Below are positions 25,505-34,854 of a stretch of DNA of 64,000 nt, piece after piece. Made by a program: the position numbers and the translations under genes. The notes beneath the pieces are model-generated. The model was not told where the DNA came from. It ran no database searches and saw only the letters and a list, made by a program, of their open reading frames with translations. The first letter of the stretch is position 1, and every line of letters begins with the position of its first letter. The stretch is from Rhodopirellula sp. (GTDB lineage: Bacteria; Planctomycetota; Planctomycetia; Pirellulales; Pirellulaceae). Location of the stretch: NCBI GenBank assembly GCA_003513555.1, contig DOPG01000012.1, forward strand, positions 104,559 to 168,558. Reading direction: 5' to 3'.

Positions 25505-27910
25505 GTGACGTTTCTGAATGCAACTCTACTGTTCGGCTTGGCGGCGATCACCGTCCCGATCGTCCTGCATTTGATCGCACGACGCGAGCCCCGCAAAGTT
25601 GTTTTCCCGTCGATACGTTTCTTGACTAAACGCGTTGACTCCAACCGCAGCCGCTTGCGTGTTCGTCGCTGGTGGCTGCTGGCGTTGCGAATTCTTGCTG
25701 TGGCCATGCTTGCGATTGCCTTAGCAAGACCTGCGATACACCAGTCTCTGTCTATCACTTGGCTGACAATCGGTATCTGTGCGATTGTAAGCATCGTCTT
25801 ATTGTTGTTAGCAACGATTGCGCTTTCGCGCAGGCAGGCAAAAACCACCACGTATGGACTCGGTGTTGCGGGAATACTGCTGTTATTTACTGCATTGATA
25901 TGGGGAGGCTACACCTATGCTTCGGGCCCAACACCGACGATCGACTCGATCGAGCCAGTGGCCATCGCAATCATCTTGGATAACTCACCGTCATCGTCAT
26001 GGAAAACTCCCGATGATAACCGCATCACGAGGATGAAAGACGTCGCGACTTGGATGGTGACGCGTTTACCGCGTACCAGTCGCATTGCCATTCTCGATCG
26101 CTCCTCGCAAGTGGCTTCTTTTTCCCTGGATATGGCTAATGCAATTTCCAAAATCGAACAGTTGCAGCCGGTTGAAACAACCCAATCGATCGCCTCGCGG
26201 CTAGATGCTGGAGCACGACTGGTGCGAGAAAGTGAAATACCCAATCGCCAGATCCTGTTAGTGAGCGATCTGACAGAGTCAACTTGGAACAATGCGATTG
26301 ACGATAGCAGCATGCTGAGTTTGCTGGATTCCACACCGACTATCTCACTGACCATTTTTGACACTGGGGACTTTGACGGCTTCAACCGTTCACTTTCCAT
26401 TCCAAAACTCTCGGATCGAACACCACCGCGCGGCTCGCCCGTTTCGGTTTCAACAACATTGACGTTCGAATCGTTCGGTGACATTGATACCGATTCCGTC
26501 ACGGCAGACCTGCAACTCTACCAAGCCGATGCCGCCCTGCCGGTAATTCGTAATGGAAATGTCGTTCTGCCACAGCTCGAAAGTGTCGATCGGACAAGTG
26601 TGCAGGTTACCAAGGGCGGAGCAAGCGAACTGCTACTGACAATACCCGCGCTCGAAACAGGGACACACCACGGACAAATTACGTTGGTTGGTGATGATGG
26701 AATGTCTTTCGATGATCGTCGTTACTTCACTCTGCAAGTCTTGCCACCATCCAAAGTATTGCTCGTCTGTGATGACCCAGATGAATCGCTGATCATCAGT
26801 CAAATCATGACAGCATCCGCCGGTTTGTCAGATGAAGAAGATGCAGAATTCCGCGTCGACCGAATCGGATTCACAGATCTCCCCGCAGTACGTTTGACTG
26901 ACTTCGAATCCATCCTACTTCTCAATCCTCCCAAGGATGTTCTTGAAGACACGAGCATTGCAGACTACGTGACTGCCGGCGGTGGTGTATTTGTGGCGTT
27001 AGGACCAGCAATCAATGGAACCAATATCGAGTCAAAATTCACCCCCTCGTTGGTACGACGTTGGCGAGTTCCCGATCCTGGCACCTTTTTTCAAATGAAA
27101 GCAGGGAGCAGCCCAATCACTTCGGTGCTCGCCGACAACACACCATGGAGTGATTTTCGTGTGCAGCAGTACTGGCAGATAAAGCCAACAGAGCAAGATA
27201 ACATTCTGATTCAATACGCCGGTACCGAACATGCCGCGATGACATCACGAATTGTCCCCGGCAAATCAGGCAGGCCCTCAGGCCGGGTTCTTACACTCAG
27301 CACACCACTTCCGGGACTGTCCAGCCAAACTCGCAAATGGAATGCACTGTTCGGGACTGATCCTTGGCCCGCCTGGTTGCTAACAAGACAAAGCATCGAG
27401 TACCTGACACAGCGTGGAGGTGATGAGTCCATGTTGCTTGTCGGTCAGCCCAAAGTCGTCGCCACTTACCAAGCCAAACAAAACAGTGACCCCAGCGGAG
27501 CCAGGAATGATGCAGGACTGACACAGAAAATCCAGATCTTTCCGCCGGCAAACCAACCGCCTATCCCATTCAACATCACTCCAGCCAACCAACGGGTTAC
27601 CTTCTCAGATACACCACGATCTGGCATCTACTGGATTCGCGGGCTGGAACGGGGTTCTGGTTTTTCAACGAATTTGCCCGAGAGTGCACTTTCACTCCAA
27701 CGAGTGGGTGAAGACCAACTCGACCAAATTTTTGGACCAGAACAATACAATCTCGTAACGGACCGTGAAGGTATTGAGTTTGCGGAAAATATGGCAACCC
27801 AGCGAGTCTCATTGCACTCGCCGGCCATTCTGTTTGCATTGGCAATTTTTCTGCTGGAACAAATTCTGGGGAATCGGTTCTACCGCCATCGTGCCAAACC
27901 AGCAGGCTGA
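25505..27910 (+). CDS. BatA-like membrane VWA protein
   Basis: 801 aa from a GTG start giving MTFLNATLLFGLAAITVPIV, the standard beginning of the BatA N-terminal domain (HLIARREPRKVVFPSIRFL). Membrane helices lie at about 4-24, 55-72, 78-100 and 110-135, with one at the C-terminus (about 772-790). A VWA-like region begins near 150 with IILDNSPSSSWK, a DNSPS variant of the DxSxS metal motif. The rest is probably periplasmic beta domains. It completes the moxR-DUF58-BatA set and follows DUF58 after 146 bases. That gap contains the imperfect dyad ACCACC-t-GGTGGT. Confidence 0.85.
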   Translation: MTFLNATLLFGLAAITVPIVLHLIARREPRKVVFPSIRFLTKRVDSNRSRLRVRRWWLLALRILAVAMLAIALARPAIHQSLSITWLTIGICAIVSIVLLLLATIALSRRQAKTTTYGLGVAGILLLFTALIWGGYTYASGPTPTIDSIEPVAIAIILDNSPSSSWKTPDDNRITRMKDVATWMVTRLPRTSRIAILDRSSQVASFSLDMANAISKIEQLQPVETTQSIASRLDAGARLVRESEIPNRQILLVSDLTESTWNNAIDDSSMLSLLDSTPTISLTIFDTGDFDGFNRSLSIPKLSDRTPPRGSPVSVSTTLTFESFGDIDTDSVTADLQLYQADAALPVIRNGNVVLPQLESVDRTSVQVTKGGASELLLTIPALETGTHHGQITLVGDDGMSFDDRRYFTLQVLPPSKVLLVCDDPDESLIISQIMTASAGLSDEEDAEFRVDRIGFTDLPAVRLTDFESILLLNPPKDVLEDTSIADYVTAGGGVFVALGPAINGTNIESKFTPSLVRRWRVPDPGTFFQMKAGSSPITSVLADNTPWSDFRVQQYWQIKPTEQDNILIQYAGTEHAAMTSRIVPGKSGRPSGRVLTLSTPLPGLSSQTRKWNALFGTDPWPAWLLTRQSIEYLTQRGGDESMLLVGQPKVVATYQAKQNSDPSGARNDAGLTQKIQIFPPANQPPIPFNITPANQRVTFSDTPRSGIYWIRGLERGSGFSTNLPESALSLQRVGEDQLDQIFGPEQYNLVTDREGIEFAENMATQRVSLHSPAILFALAIFLLEQILGNRFYRHRAKPAG

Positions 27911-28372
27911 GCTTGACTGCCATTGATCCAGTGAACCAAACAGCAGCTCAAACCAACGGAGTTCATAGATGAAATGCTGGCAAAACGGTATGGAGCAGTT
28001 CAATTCGCGGGTATGCCAACAGGCAGAAATGGACCGCGTCGCGGGTCTGTTCGTGCACTTGGCCTGCACCAGCAGTATCTGCACAACAGCCGATGATGGT
28101 ATTTCGGGCCGTCAAAGTGCCAATTCAGGCAAGATATAGTGGGTAAGTGGGCTGCCAGGCCGCGTATCGAGTACCTTTTTCCGTTGCCAACAACTCTGAC
28201 ATACCTGTAAACTGGACGTGACCCGAACATCCGACAAATCGAAGGCCGTTGTGCGATGCAGTAAGCCCGTTTGAAGTAGACCACTTGAGACATCAGCGGT
28301 AACTTACCAACCGCCTAACCCCACATCGAAACCGAGCCTTGTCCGTCGGCTCATGCAACTTAGCGCCCCTCT
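27911..28372. other. Gene-free stretch
   Basis: 462 bases between the BatA-like gene and the exporter gene. The open frames here (for example 28000-28293 minus) have no protein-like character. I see no tRNA, repeat or convincing terminator. It presumably carries the promoter of the exporter gene. Confidence 0.4.
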
Positions 28373-31300
28373 ATGAATCAACGTCCACTGCTTGAGCGAC
28401 GTAGCCCATTGGGGATCAGTTATGCGCTGCTGATCTTGGTCGCCTTTTTCTTTTTGCTGCCATCAGGATTTCGGGCAGCCAGGCTGAGCCTTAATCAAAA
28501 AGAGAACGACGTCAAAGACTGGCTTCCCAGTGATTTTCCTGAAACGGCTGAGTTGGAATGGTTCGCTGATCACTTTGCGGGTGAAAGCTTTGTGCTGGCA
28601 ACATGGCCTGGCTGTGTCAGCGGTGACCAGCGTTTGAGTTTGCTTGAACAGAAACTGCTTCACGAAAGTGAGACGTATGATCACTCGGCTGAGTTTCCTC
28701 TGGAACTTGCTAAGAGTTACCAGCGTGCCAAAAAGGTAGGGAATGAGCTCCAATTGTTGTTGGCTGGCAGCGACTTTTACAACTGGGGAGGAGAAGAGGA
28801 GAAATGGCTCAGTACTCCTGACGGTCAGTGGTATTACATCACGCCGAAAGGTCACCTTTATCGATGGGATGAACCCAGCAACGGTCCGGCAGCTTTGGTT
28901 CGTCAAATCAAAAAGTCACTTGGCACCTACAAGTTGCAGGGCACATTTGTTACTGGTTTTGGTGATCCACCCAATAAGACACAATTTCAGAATCCGTTCT
29001 ACAACGATCCCTCGATCATTTGTGCGAACCTCTTTCACTCGGTTCAGACGGGAGACACCATTCTGGAGGAATTGGCTCGCGAAGGTGGGCCGCTTTGGCC
29101 CATCGACCTGACGGACGAAGATCGCCGGCCAACCGTGGCCCGTCGTCGCGCGATGGAAAGATTAACAGGAACACTCTTTGCCCCTGCCATCTCAGATGAT
29201 TTCAATTGGACAGCTGCAGAATTTCGTGATGCCCTTCCAGAAAGCCAACGCGACCAGTTGCCCGAAGATTTCGATGCTCTCGTAAAGATTCACCTCAACG
29301 AAATTCTGGCTGACGAGTATGACGCTTCACTTGATGAACTGAAGCGAGCAACTCTCAATGACCGCACCAATGCGTGGTATGCCATCTACGACGCGATGGA
29401 AGTCGAACCACCACCCAGACTGACCTGCGTTCTCATTACTTTAACTGACTTGGCAAAGGATAATCTTGCCTATGCTTTAGGTCGGGGAATCATGGGCCAA
29501 CCGCGGGGTCGCCTACTAACTTTGGCTGCAGAATCGGGTGTACAACCCGCTGCACCTCCGTCCATGGCACCGCCACCGTTCAATCGCCCCGCTGCTGAAT
29601 CGGTAGACGGCTTACCGCCGCTACGGATTGGTGGTCCTCCCGTCGACAACACTGCAATTGATGAAGAGGGAACCATCACGCTGGCAAGGCTGGTGGGTTA
29701 TAGCATCGTGCTAGGAATTGTGTTGTCTTACATTTGCTTTGGCAGCATTAAAATCACGGTGATGGTGTTCGTCGTAGGCGGTTGCTCCGCCATGCTCAGC
29801 ATGGCGATGGTTTGGTGGACATCTGGCAAGGTCGATGCAATCCTTCTCAGCATGCCATCGTTAGTCTATGTGCTTGGAATCTCAGGAGCGATCCACGTCG
29901 TCAACTATTACCGCGACGAGGTGCGGATTCGCGGCAAAACAGGTGCCCCCGGGCGAGCCCTGCGGCACGCTATTTTGCCATGTTCGCTGGCATCGCTGAC
30001 AACGGCAATTGGCCTCGCCTCGCTGTTCACCAGCAACTTGGCACCGATCAGCAATTTTGGCTTCTATTCGGCGATTGGCGTCCTGATGACGCTCGCCATC
30101 TTGTTTTCATACCTGCCTGCTGCCTTGCAGGTCTTTGCACCGAAGATTACCGCCTCTGATGATGATGCGACCAATCAGCAACCTGCACCGGAAAGTCGAC
30201 TATCGGATTGGTGGGCTGCCGTCGGCCGCTGGATCACCGGGCATCACGCATTTGTCAGCACGACCTGCCTTTTGCTGCTCGCTATCTGCTCCCTTGGCCT
30301 TCTGAATATCAGAACCTCTGTTCAATTATTGAAACTATTTGATCCGCAGTCGCGGATCATTCATGACTACGGCTGGTTGGAAGACAACTTCGGAAAATTG
30401 GTTCCCATGGAACTCATTGTCCGCGTCCCCCCCGAGATGCAGGCTGAGTATGTAACACACGCCGAAAATAACATCGGGCATGGTGCTGACCCACAAAAAC
30501 ATCAAACTGCGATCCAAGCACTAACAATGCTCGAACGGGTCGAAGCCATTTCACGAATCCGTACGGTCGTCAACCGAACTCTCGGTGAGACCGGTCGCGG
30601 AGTCGTGGGGCAAGTTATGAGTGCTGATACCGTTCTTCCACCATTGCCAGCCCCTAGCAATAGCTACAGTCCTATCCGGGCCAAGTTCAATCGTGAAATT
30701 CTGGCTGGCCGGAAAGACTTGCAAGAAAACGACTACCTTCGATTAGAGAAATCAAAAGGCTCTCGCGATAACGAACTGTGGAGAATCAGCCTTCGAGTCG
30801 CAGCTTTGTCGGATGTCGATTATGGGCGATTCATCTCCACCCTCAGAGAATCTGTCGAACCAGTTCTGCGGGCTTATGACACACGCGATGAAATCCTTCG
30901 ACACCTGACCACTGACGAGAACGGTACTCAAAAGAAACTGGATACCAAGTCACAAGTTCTGGTGATCAATCCCGACCGGCCAAAAACCCTTGAAACTGCT
31001 GATCTGATTTTGCCTGATGGTGAAATCAATCAGGAAGCGACGTATGCTGCAACCCTCGCTGAATTGCTAAGTGGGGAACGGTTTGAGTCCCCAAAATGGA
31101 TCGACGTTCCATCGGAAAAAGCAGACGCCATGAGATCCAATCCCAAGTGGCGTGATTACTTGGAACGGTTCGATGCAATTGTCTGGTTGGGAAGTGATGT
31201 CTTCGCATTGGACGACTTCGCTTCGTCTTCGAATTTGATTGATGCAAGAAGCATCCGTGACAAGGACATTACTCCAAAGCTAACTGTAGATCGTGTCCCT

Positions 31301-32137
31301 GATGTGGATGGCAGTGGCCCGATACAAGTGATCTACACCGGTGTGGTTCCTGTCGTTTACAAGGCCCAGCGAACCCTCTTAACAAGTTTAACGCACTCCA
31401 TCGCGATGGCGTTTGTACTGATCGCATTGGTCATGGTGTGGTTACTCAACCCTGGACGTATGCCAGTGGGATGGATGAAACCGGCTAACATTGCCAATGG
31501 CTTGGCCGCCGGTCTGGTTTCGATGATCCCCAATGTCTTCCCCGTGCTCATTGTCTTCGGCGTCATGTGCCATCTGAAGATTGAGATTGACATTGGAACA
31601 ATGATGACTGCATCCGTCGCAATGGGTGTAGCTGTTGACGACACCATTCACTTTCTTTCGTGGTTCCGTGCTCATCTGGACGAAGGCATGAGCCGTGCGG
31701 AAGCGGTGATCCAGTCGTATCGAAGGGTTGGCCCGGCAATGACTCAAACCACTATCGTTGGAGGTCTTGGGCTTTTCGTTTTTGCATTGTCAACCTTCAC
31801 ACCAACCCAACGTTTCGGCACTTTGATGTTGGTCATGCTGGCAACGGCACTGATAGGTGACCTGATTCTGTTGCCCGCCCTGTTAGCTGGTCCCGCGGGC
31901 CGGTTTTTCAAGCCCCGTGACAGCCGACCGAAGAAGGCTGACAATTCGACTCATGACGAAGCTTTGCCATCAGCCCCTTTGGACGACATGGGTGTCGTGG
32001 TCCCTGTCTCTGTCGAAGCACAACCAAGCAGTGCACCAGCCGCCATGAGCGAGGAAACACAGGAAGAAAAGTCGCCGCACTTACGTTTGCACTTTCCTCG
32101 CAAAGATCCGGCTCGCCGAATTAAGCGAAGCCAATAA
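28373..32137 (+). CDS. RND/MMPL-superfamily exporter, 1254 aa
   Basis: Two-fold repeated transporter. Each half has one N-terminal membrane helix (about 14-34 and 630-650), a large extracytoplasmic domain and a five-helix bundle (about 440-590 and 1010-1180). Helix-rich parts show GISGAIHVVNYYRDEVRIRG in the first half and MGVAVDDTIHFLSWFRAHLD in the second, the sterol-sensing-like/MMPL signature with the functional Asp pair. A low-complexity Pro-rich stretch (PAAPPSMAPPPFNRP) precedes the first bundle, and the C-terminal tail is polar. The family exports lipids or hydrophobic compounds by proton motive force; the substrate is unknown. It stands alone, with a shared terminator downstream. Confidence 0.88.
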   Translation: MNQRPLLERRSPLGISYALLILVAFFFLLPSGFRAARLSLNQKENDVKDWLPSDFPETAELEWFADHFAGESFVLATWPGCVSGDQRLSLLEQKLLHESETYDHSAEFPLELAKSYQRAKKVGNELQLLLAGSDFYNWGGEEEKWLSTPDGQWYYITPKGHLYRWDEPSNGPAALVRQIKKSLGTYKLQGTFVTGFGDPPNKTQFQNPFYNDPSIICANLFHSVQTGDTILEELAREGGPLWPIDLTDEDRRPTVARRRAMERLTGTLFAPAISDDFNWTAAEFRDALPESQRDQLPEDFDALVKIHLNEILADEYDASLDELKRATLNDRTNAWYAIYDAMEVEPPPRLTCVLITLTDLAKDNLAYALGRGIMGQPRGRLLTLAAESGVQPAAPPSMAPPPFNRPAAESVDGLPPLRIGGPPVDNTAIDEEGTITLARLVGYSIVLGIVLSYICFGSIKITVMVFVVGGCSAMLSMAMVWWTSGKVDAILLSMPSLVYVLGISGAIHVVNYYRDEVRIRGKTGAPGRALRHAILPCSLASLTTAIGLASLFTSNLAPISNFGFYSAIGVLMTLAILFSYLPAALQVFAPKITASDDDATNQQPAPESRLSDWWAAVGRWITGHHAFVSTTCLLLLAICSLGLLNIRTSVQLLKLFDPQSRIIHDYGWLEDNFGKLVPMELIVRVPPEMQAEYVTHAENNIGHGADPQKHQTAIQALTMLERVEAISRIRTVVNRTLGETGRGVVGQVMSADTVLPPLPAPSNSYSPIRAKFNREILAGRKDLQENDYLRLEKSKGSRDNELWRISLRVAALSDVDYGRFISTLRESVEPVLRAYDTRDEILRHLTTDENGTQKKLDTKSQVLVINPDRPKTLETADLILPDGEINQEATYAATLAELLSGERFESPKWIDVPSEKADAMRSNPKWRDYLERFDAIVWLGSDVFALDDFASSSNLIDARSIRDKDITPKLTVDRVPDVDGSGPIQVIYTGVVPVVYKAQRTLLTSLTHSIAMAFVLIALVMVWLLNPGRMPVGWMKPANIANGLAAGLVSMIPNVFPVLIVFGVMCHLKIEIDIGTMMTASVAMGVAVDDTIHFLSWFRAHLDEGMSRAEAVIQSYRRVGPAMTQTTIVGGLGLFVFALSTFTPTQRFGTLMLVMLATALIGDLILLPALLAGPAGRFFKPRDSRPKKADNSTHDEALPSAPLDDMGVVVPVSVEAQPSSAPAAMSEETQEEKSPHLRLHFPRKDPARRIKRSQ

Positions 32138-32180
32138 AAAAGCGTCTCTGGATTCGGCAAAAGCCAATTCCAGAGACGCT
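32136..32180. terminator. Bidirectional intrinsic terminator
   Basis: A 12-bp perfect stem (AGCGTCTCTGGA at 32141-32152 with TCCAGAGACGCT at 32169-32180) lies between two convergent genes. On the minus strand it is followed by a run of six T, so it is a strong terminator for the oxidoreductase gene. On the plus strand it is followed by ATCTTTC and should work less well for the exporter gene. Confidence 0.8.
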
Positions 32181-32202
32181 ATCTTTCAAATTGCTAAATC
32201 AA

Positions 32203-33513
32203 TCAAGCTTCGAATGGGTTGTACTCGCCCGGCACGGGCACTGGATACAAGCCATCTTCGCCCGGCAATACAGGTGGTGGAGTATCCAGCGTGTAATTGT
32301 CGATACCCGGTGCCAACTCCCGTCCACGTGTCAACAAGTCATCCCATTTTATGACCTTACCGCTGTAGCAAGCTTCACGACCAAGAATCGCCGTGAAGGT
32401 GGACTTGGCACCATATTCACCTTCGTTGTAGATCTCGCCACGCATCAGCGCTTCGATGAGATCATGCTGCTCTTGCTGGTGGCCATTTGGGCTGTTCCCA
32501 GTGAACTTCCAACTGGTTTCGCCAGCAATCGAACCAGATGGATCAGCAGTACCTTTGGTACCGTGTACTGCTTCGCCAACCTTGTTCCAGGCACCACGCA
32601 GATGGCGACCTTGACTGAACATCTTGGTTCCATCGGAGAACGTATACTCACAGAAAGTATGATCGAAGATCTGTGACTTCGATGCATCACCATCCATTCG
32701 TCTCTCGCGACCACCCATGCCATTGCACTCGACAGGGTATTCGCCCTTAACCCAGCAACCTACATCGAGATTGTGAATGTGCTGCTCGCAGATCTGGTCT
32801 CCTGACAACCAGTTGAAGTGATACCAGTTATTGGTCTGGAACTGCATTTCGCTCATGTCCGGGGTCCGGTTGCGATACCAGATTCCACCACCATTCCAGT
32901 AAACCCGCTGGGCGATGACATCGCCAATGGCTCCGTCGTGGATCCGGTCAATCGTTTCCATGTAACGAGGTTCATGGCGGCGTTGAAGGCCAATACCGAC
33001 CATCAATTTTTTCTTCTTAGACTCTTCCACAGCGTCCAACACACGGCGGACGCCAACGGCATCAGCAGCAACAGGCTTTTCCATGAAAACATGGCGGCCT
33101 TTACTGACAGCGTACTCGAACTGCTGAGGCTTATAGCCCGGTGGAGTCGCGATGATGACCAAGTCACAATCTGTGTCGATTGCTTTCTTGTAGCCATCCA
33201 AACCGCCAAAAATGCGCTCGTCGGGCACGTCGACCTTGTCTTTATTGTCACCTTTGCTAAGTCGCTTCAGCGCGCTTTTTGCTTTTGCCTCAAATGGATC
33301 TGCTGCTGCTACCAGCTTGACATTTCCCTTGGTATTCATGATTTGAGCCGCGGCACCACTGCCACGACCACCACAACCAATCAGCACGAAACGAATCGTG
33401 TCACTACCAGCAGCATGGGCAGTTTTGGCGATAGTACTGGTCAATGCTGCGCCGGCTGCTGCAGCCGTTGAAGTCTTTAGAAAGGTTCGACGGTCAGAAT
33501 CGTTTTGCGTCAT
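32203..33513 (-). CDS. Secreted Gfo/Idh/MocA-family oxidoreductase
   Basis: 436 aa with a twin-arginine signal (DRRTFLKTSTAAAAGAALTS). The NAD(P) Rossmann motif is IGCGGRGSGAA (about 46-56) and the family's catalytic-region Lys lies in FMEKPVAAD (about 145). The C-terminal substrate domain includes QRVYWNGGGIWYRNR. Family members oxidise or reduce sugar hydroxyls or C-C groups, and many planctomycete paralogues are exported like this one. It lies 175 bases downstream of the epimerase gene on the same strand, so a role in amino-sugar use is possible but not shown. Confidence 0.9.
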   Translation of the reverse strand: MTQNDSDRRTFLKTSTAAAAGAALTSTIAKTAHAAGSDTIRFVLIGCGGRGSGAAAQIMNTKGNVKLVAAADPFEAKAKSALKRLSKGDNKDKVDVPDERIFGGLDGYKKAIDTDCDLVIIATPPGYKPQQFEYAVSKGRHVFMEKPVAADAVGVRRVLDAVEESKKKKLMVGIGLQRRHEPRYMETIDRIHDGAIGDVIAQRVYWNGGGIWYRNRTPDMSEMQFQTNNWYHFNWLSGDQICEQHIHNLDVGCWVKGEYPVECNGMGGRERRMDGDASKSQIFDHTFCEYTFSDGTKMFSQGRHLRGAWNKVGEAVHGTKGTADPSGSIAGETSWKFTGNSPNGHQQEQHDLIEALMRGEIYNEGEYGAKSTFTAILGREACYSGKVIKWDDLLTRGRELAPGIDNYTLDTPPPVLPGEDGLYPVPVPGEYNPFEA

Positions 33514-33687
33514 TTATGTCCTCGAATAGGTAGGTTAAAGAAAGAAGGGTGGAAGGGGAAATCCGTTTTCGGTACCCGAATTGTAGACAGGAAGCGTCAA
33601 AAATTGGGCCCTAACCGCTGTGTTTTGGGAAAAATAGCCCTCGATGCTACCGCTAGATGGGCTGTTGAAAAACACCCCAACACGCAG

Positions 33688-34854
33688 TCACAGAGTCAGA
33701 ATTGTAGTGCAAATATGCTGCATTCTTGGCAAATGGAAGGGCCCTTTCCACAAGTTTCCTTTCAGTGTGGAAGTCACTCGCCCGGTTCGATCCAGATAAC
33801 CAAACCACTCGCCGTGCTCTGAATCGGGAAAATACTGATATGTCCATTGATGGATTTGATGATGCCAATCCGAATATTTTTGCCTGCCTGTCAGCTGAAA
33901 TGCCAAAAGTGTGGCGATAATCGCTTCACATTGCGGCCACCAAAATTTCATGTCGTGCCAATACTCTTGAACTGGATGACCTTTCACATCAGTGAAATAG
34001 AGAATCCCCCCATACTCAGGGTCCCAACCTCGCTGCCACATCCAATCCAACATCTGGCACCCCATCTCAATCAACCCAGAGTCATTTCGATGTGCTCCCT
34101 CCCACATCAAAAACCACGCACCTTCAATCGCATGTCCCGGATTGAGTGTCCGACCGTCAAAGTGGTCGATTAGCTCACCCGTCATACCAACGGTTTCCAT
34201 GACACAATTCAGCTCAGGCTTGAGATGGAACCGCTGAATCGTCTCAATGCTCTTGTCGATCCACAGGTTGGCATCAGCGAAGCTGATGGATTCTCGCAAT
34301 TCCTGAGCAGTAGCAATGGTAATCATCGGGAATCCGATAGATCGAGCCTGCCTGTGTTCTGTGAATTTTGGCGGAGTATCTACTGGTTCAAGGTTGTGCT
34401 GGACGAATTTATGAAAAGCTTTGACTGCATGCTCAGCGTAAAGCTGTTCTCCCGTAGCCTTGGCAAGCTCACCAAAAGCGATTGCAGCGAAACTTTCACT
34501 GAAAGCATACCGACGTTTACGTATCGGCTTGCCATCGCGGGTGACATGAAACCACATCCGGCCATCGCTGGCATCAACGCAATGCTGTAACAGAAAGTCA
34601 GCCCCATGGCGTGCCAGTTCTAACCAGGAATCACGAGCCTCGAGGTTGTTATAGAGTTCACCAAGAAGCCAAGTGAACCGACCTTGCTGCCAAACACCTT
34701 TATCCGTGTCGACCACTTTCCCTGCTTGGTCGACCGCCATCATGAAACCGCCATGGTGGCGATCCACACAATTCGCCTCCCAAAATGGCATGGTATCTTC
34801 CAACAAACCGTTGCGATAAATAGCTGCCAGTTCTTGCGAATTCAAATGACTCAT
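33688..34854 (-). CDS. N-acylglucosamine 2-epimerase (AGE) family protein
   Basis: 388 aa, alpha/alpha-barrel. Family segments include MPFWEANCVDRHHGGFMMAV, GRFTWLLGELYN, RYAFSESFAAIAFGELAKAT, LNPGHAIEGAWFLMWEG and a C-terminal HDMKFWWPQCEAIIATLLAF. AGE/RnBP enzymes interconvert N-acetylmannosamine and N-acetylglucosamine. Bacteroides fragilis uses this type in its sialic-acid pathway instead of the NanE barrel enzyme. The start overlaps the symporter stop by 4 bases, which ties it to the aldolase and transporter upstream. Some relatives act on cellobiose or mannose, so the substrate is inferred from context. Confidence 0.88.
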   Translation of the reverse strand: MSHLNSQELAAIYRNGLLEDTMPFWEANCVDRHHGGFMMAVDQAGKVVDTDKGVWQQGRFTWLLGELYNNLEARDSWLELARHGADFLLQHCVDASDGRMWFHVTRDGKPIRKRRYAFSESFAAIAFGELAKATGEQLYAEHAVKAFHKFVQHNLEPVDTPPKFTEHRQARSIGFPMITIATAQELRESISFADANLWIDKSIETIQRFHLKPELNCVMETVGMTGELIDHFDGRTLNPGHAIEGAWFLMWEGAHRNDSGLIEMGCQMLDWMWQRGWDPEYGGILYFTDVKGHPVQEYWHDMKFWWPQCEAIIATLLAFQLTGRQKYSDWHHQIHQWTYQYFPDSEHGEWFGYLDRTGRVTSTLKGNLWKGPFHLPRMQHICTTILTL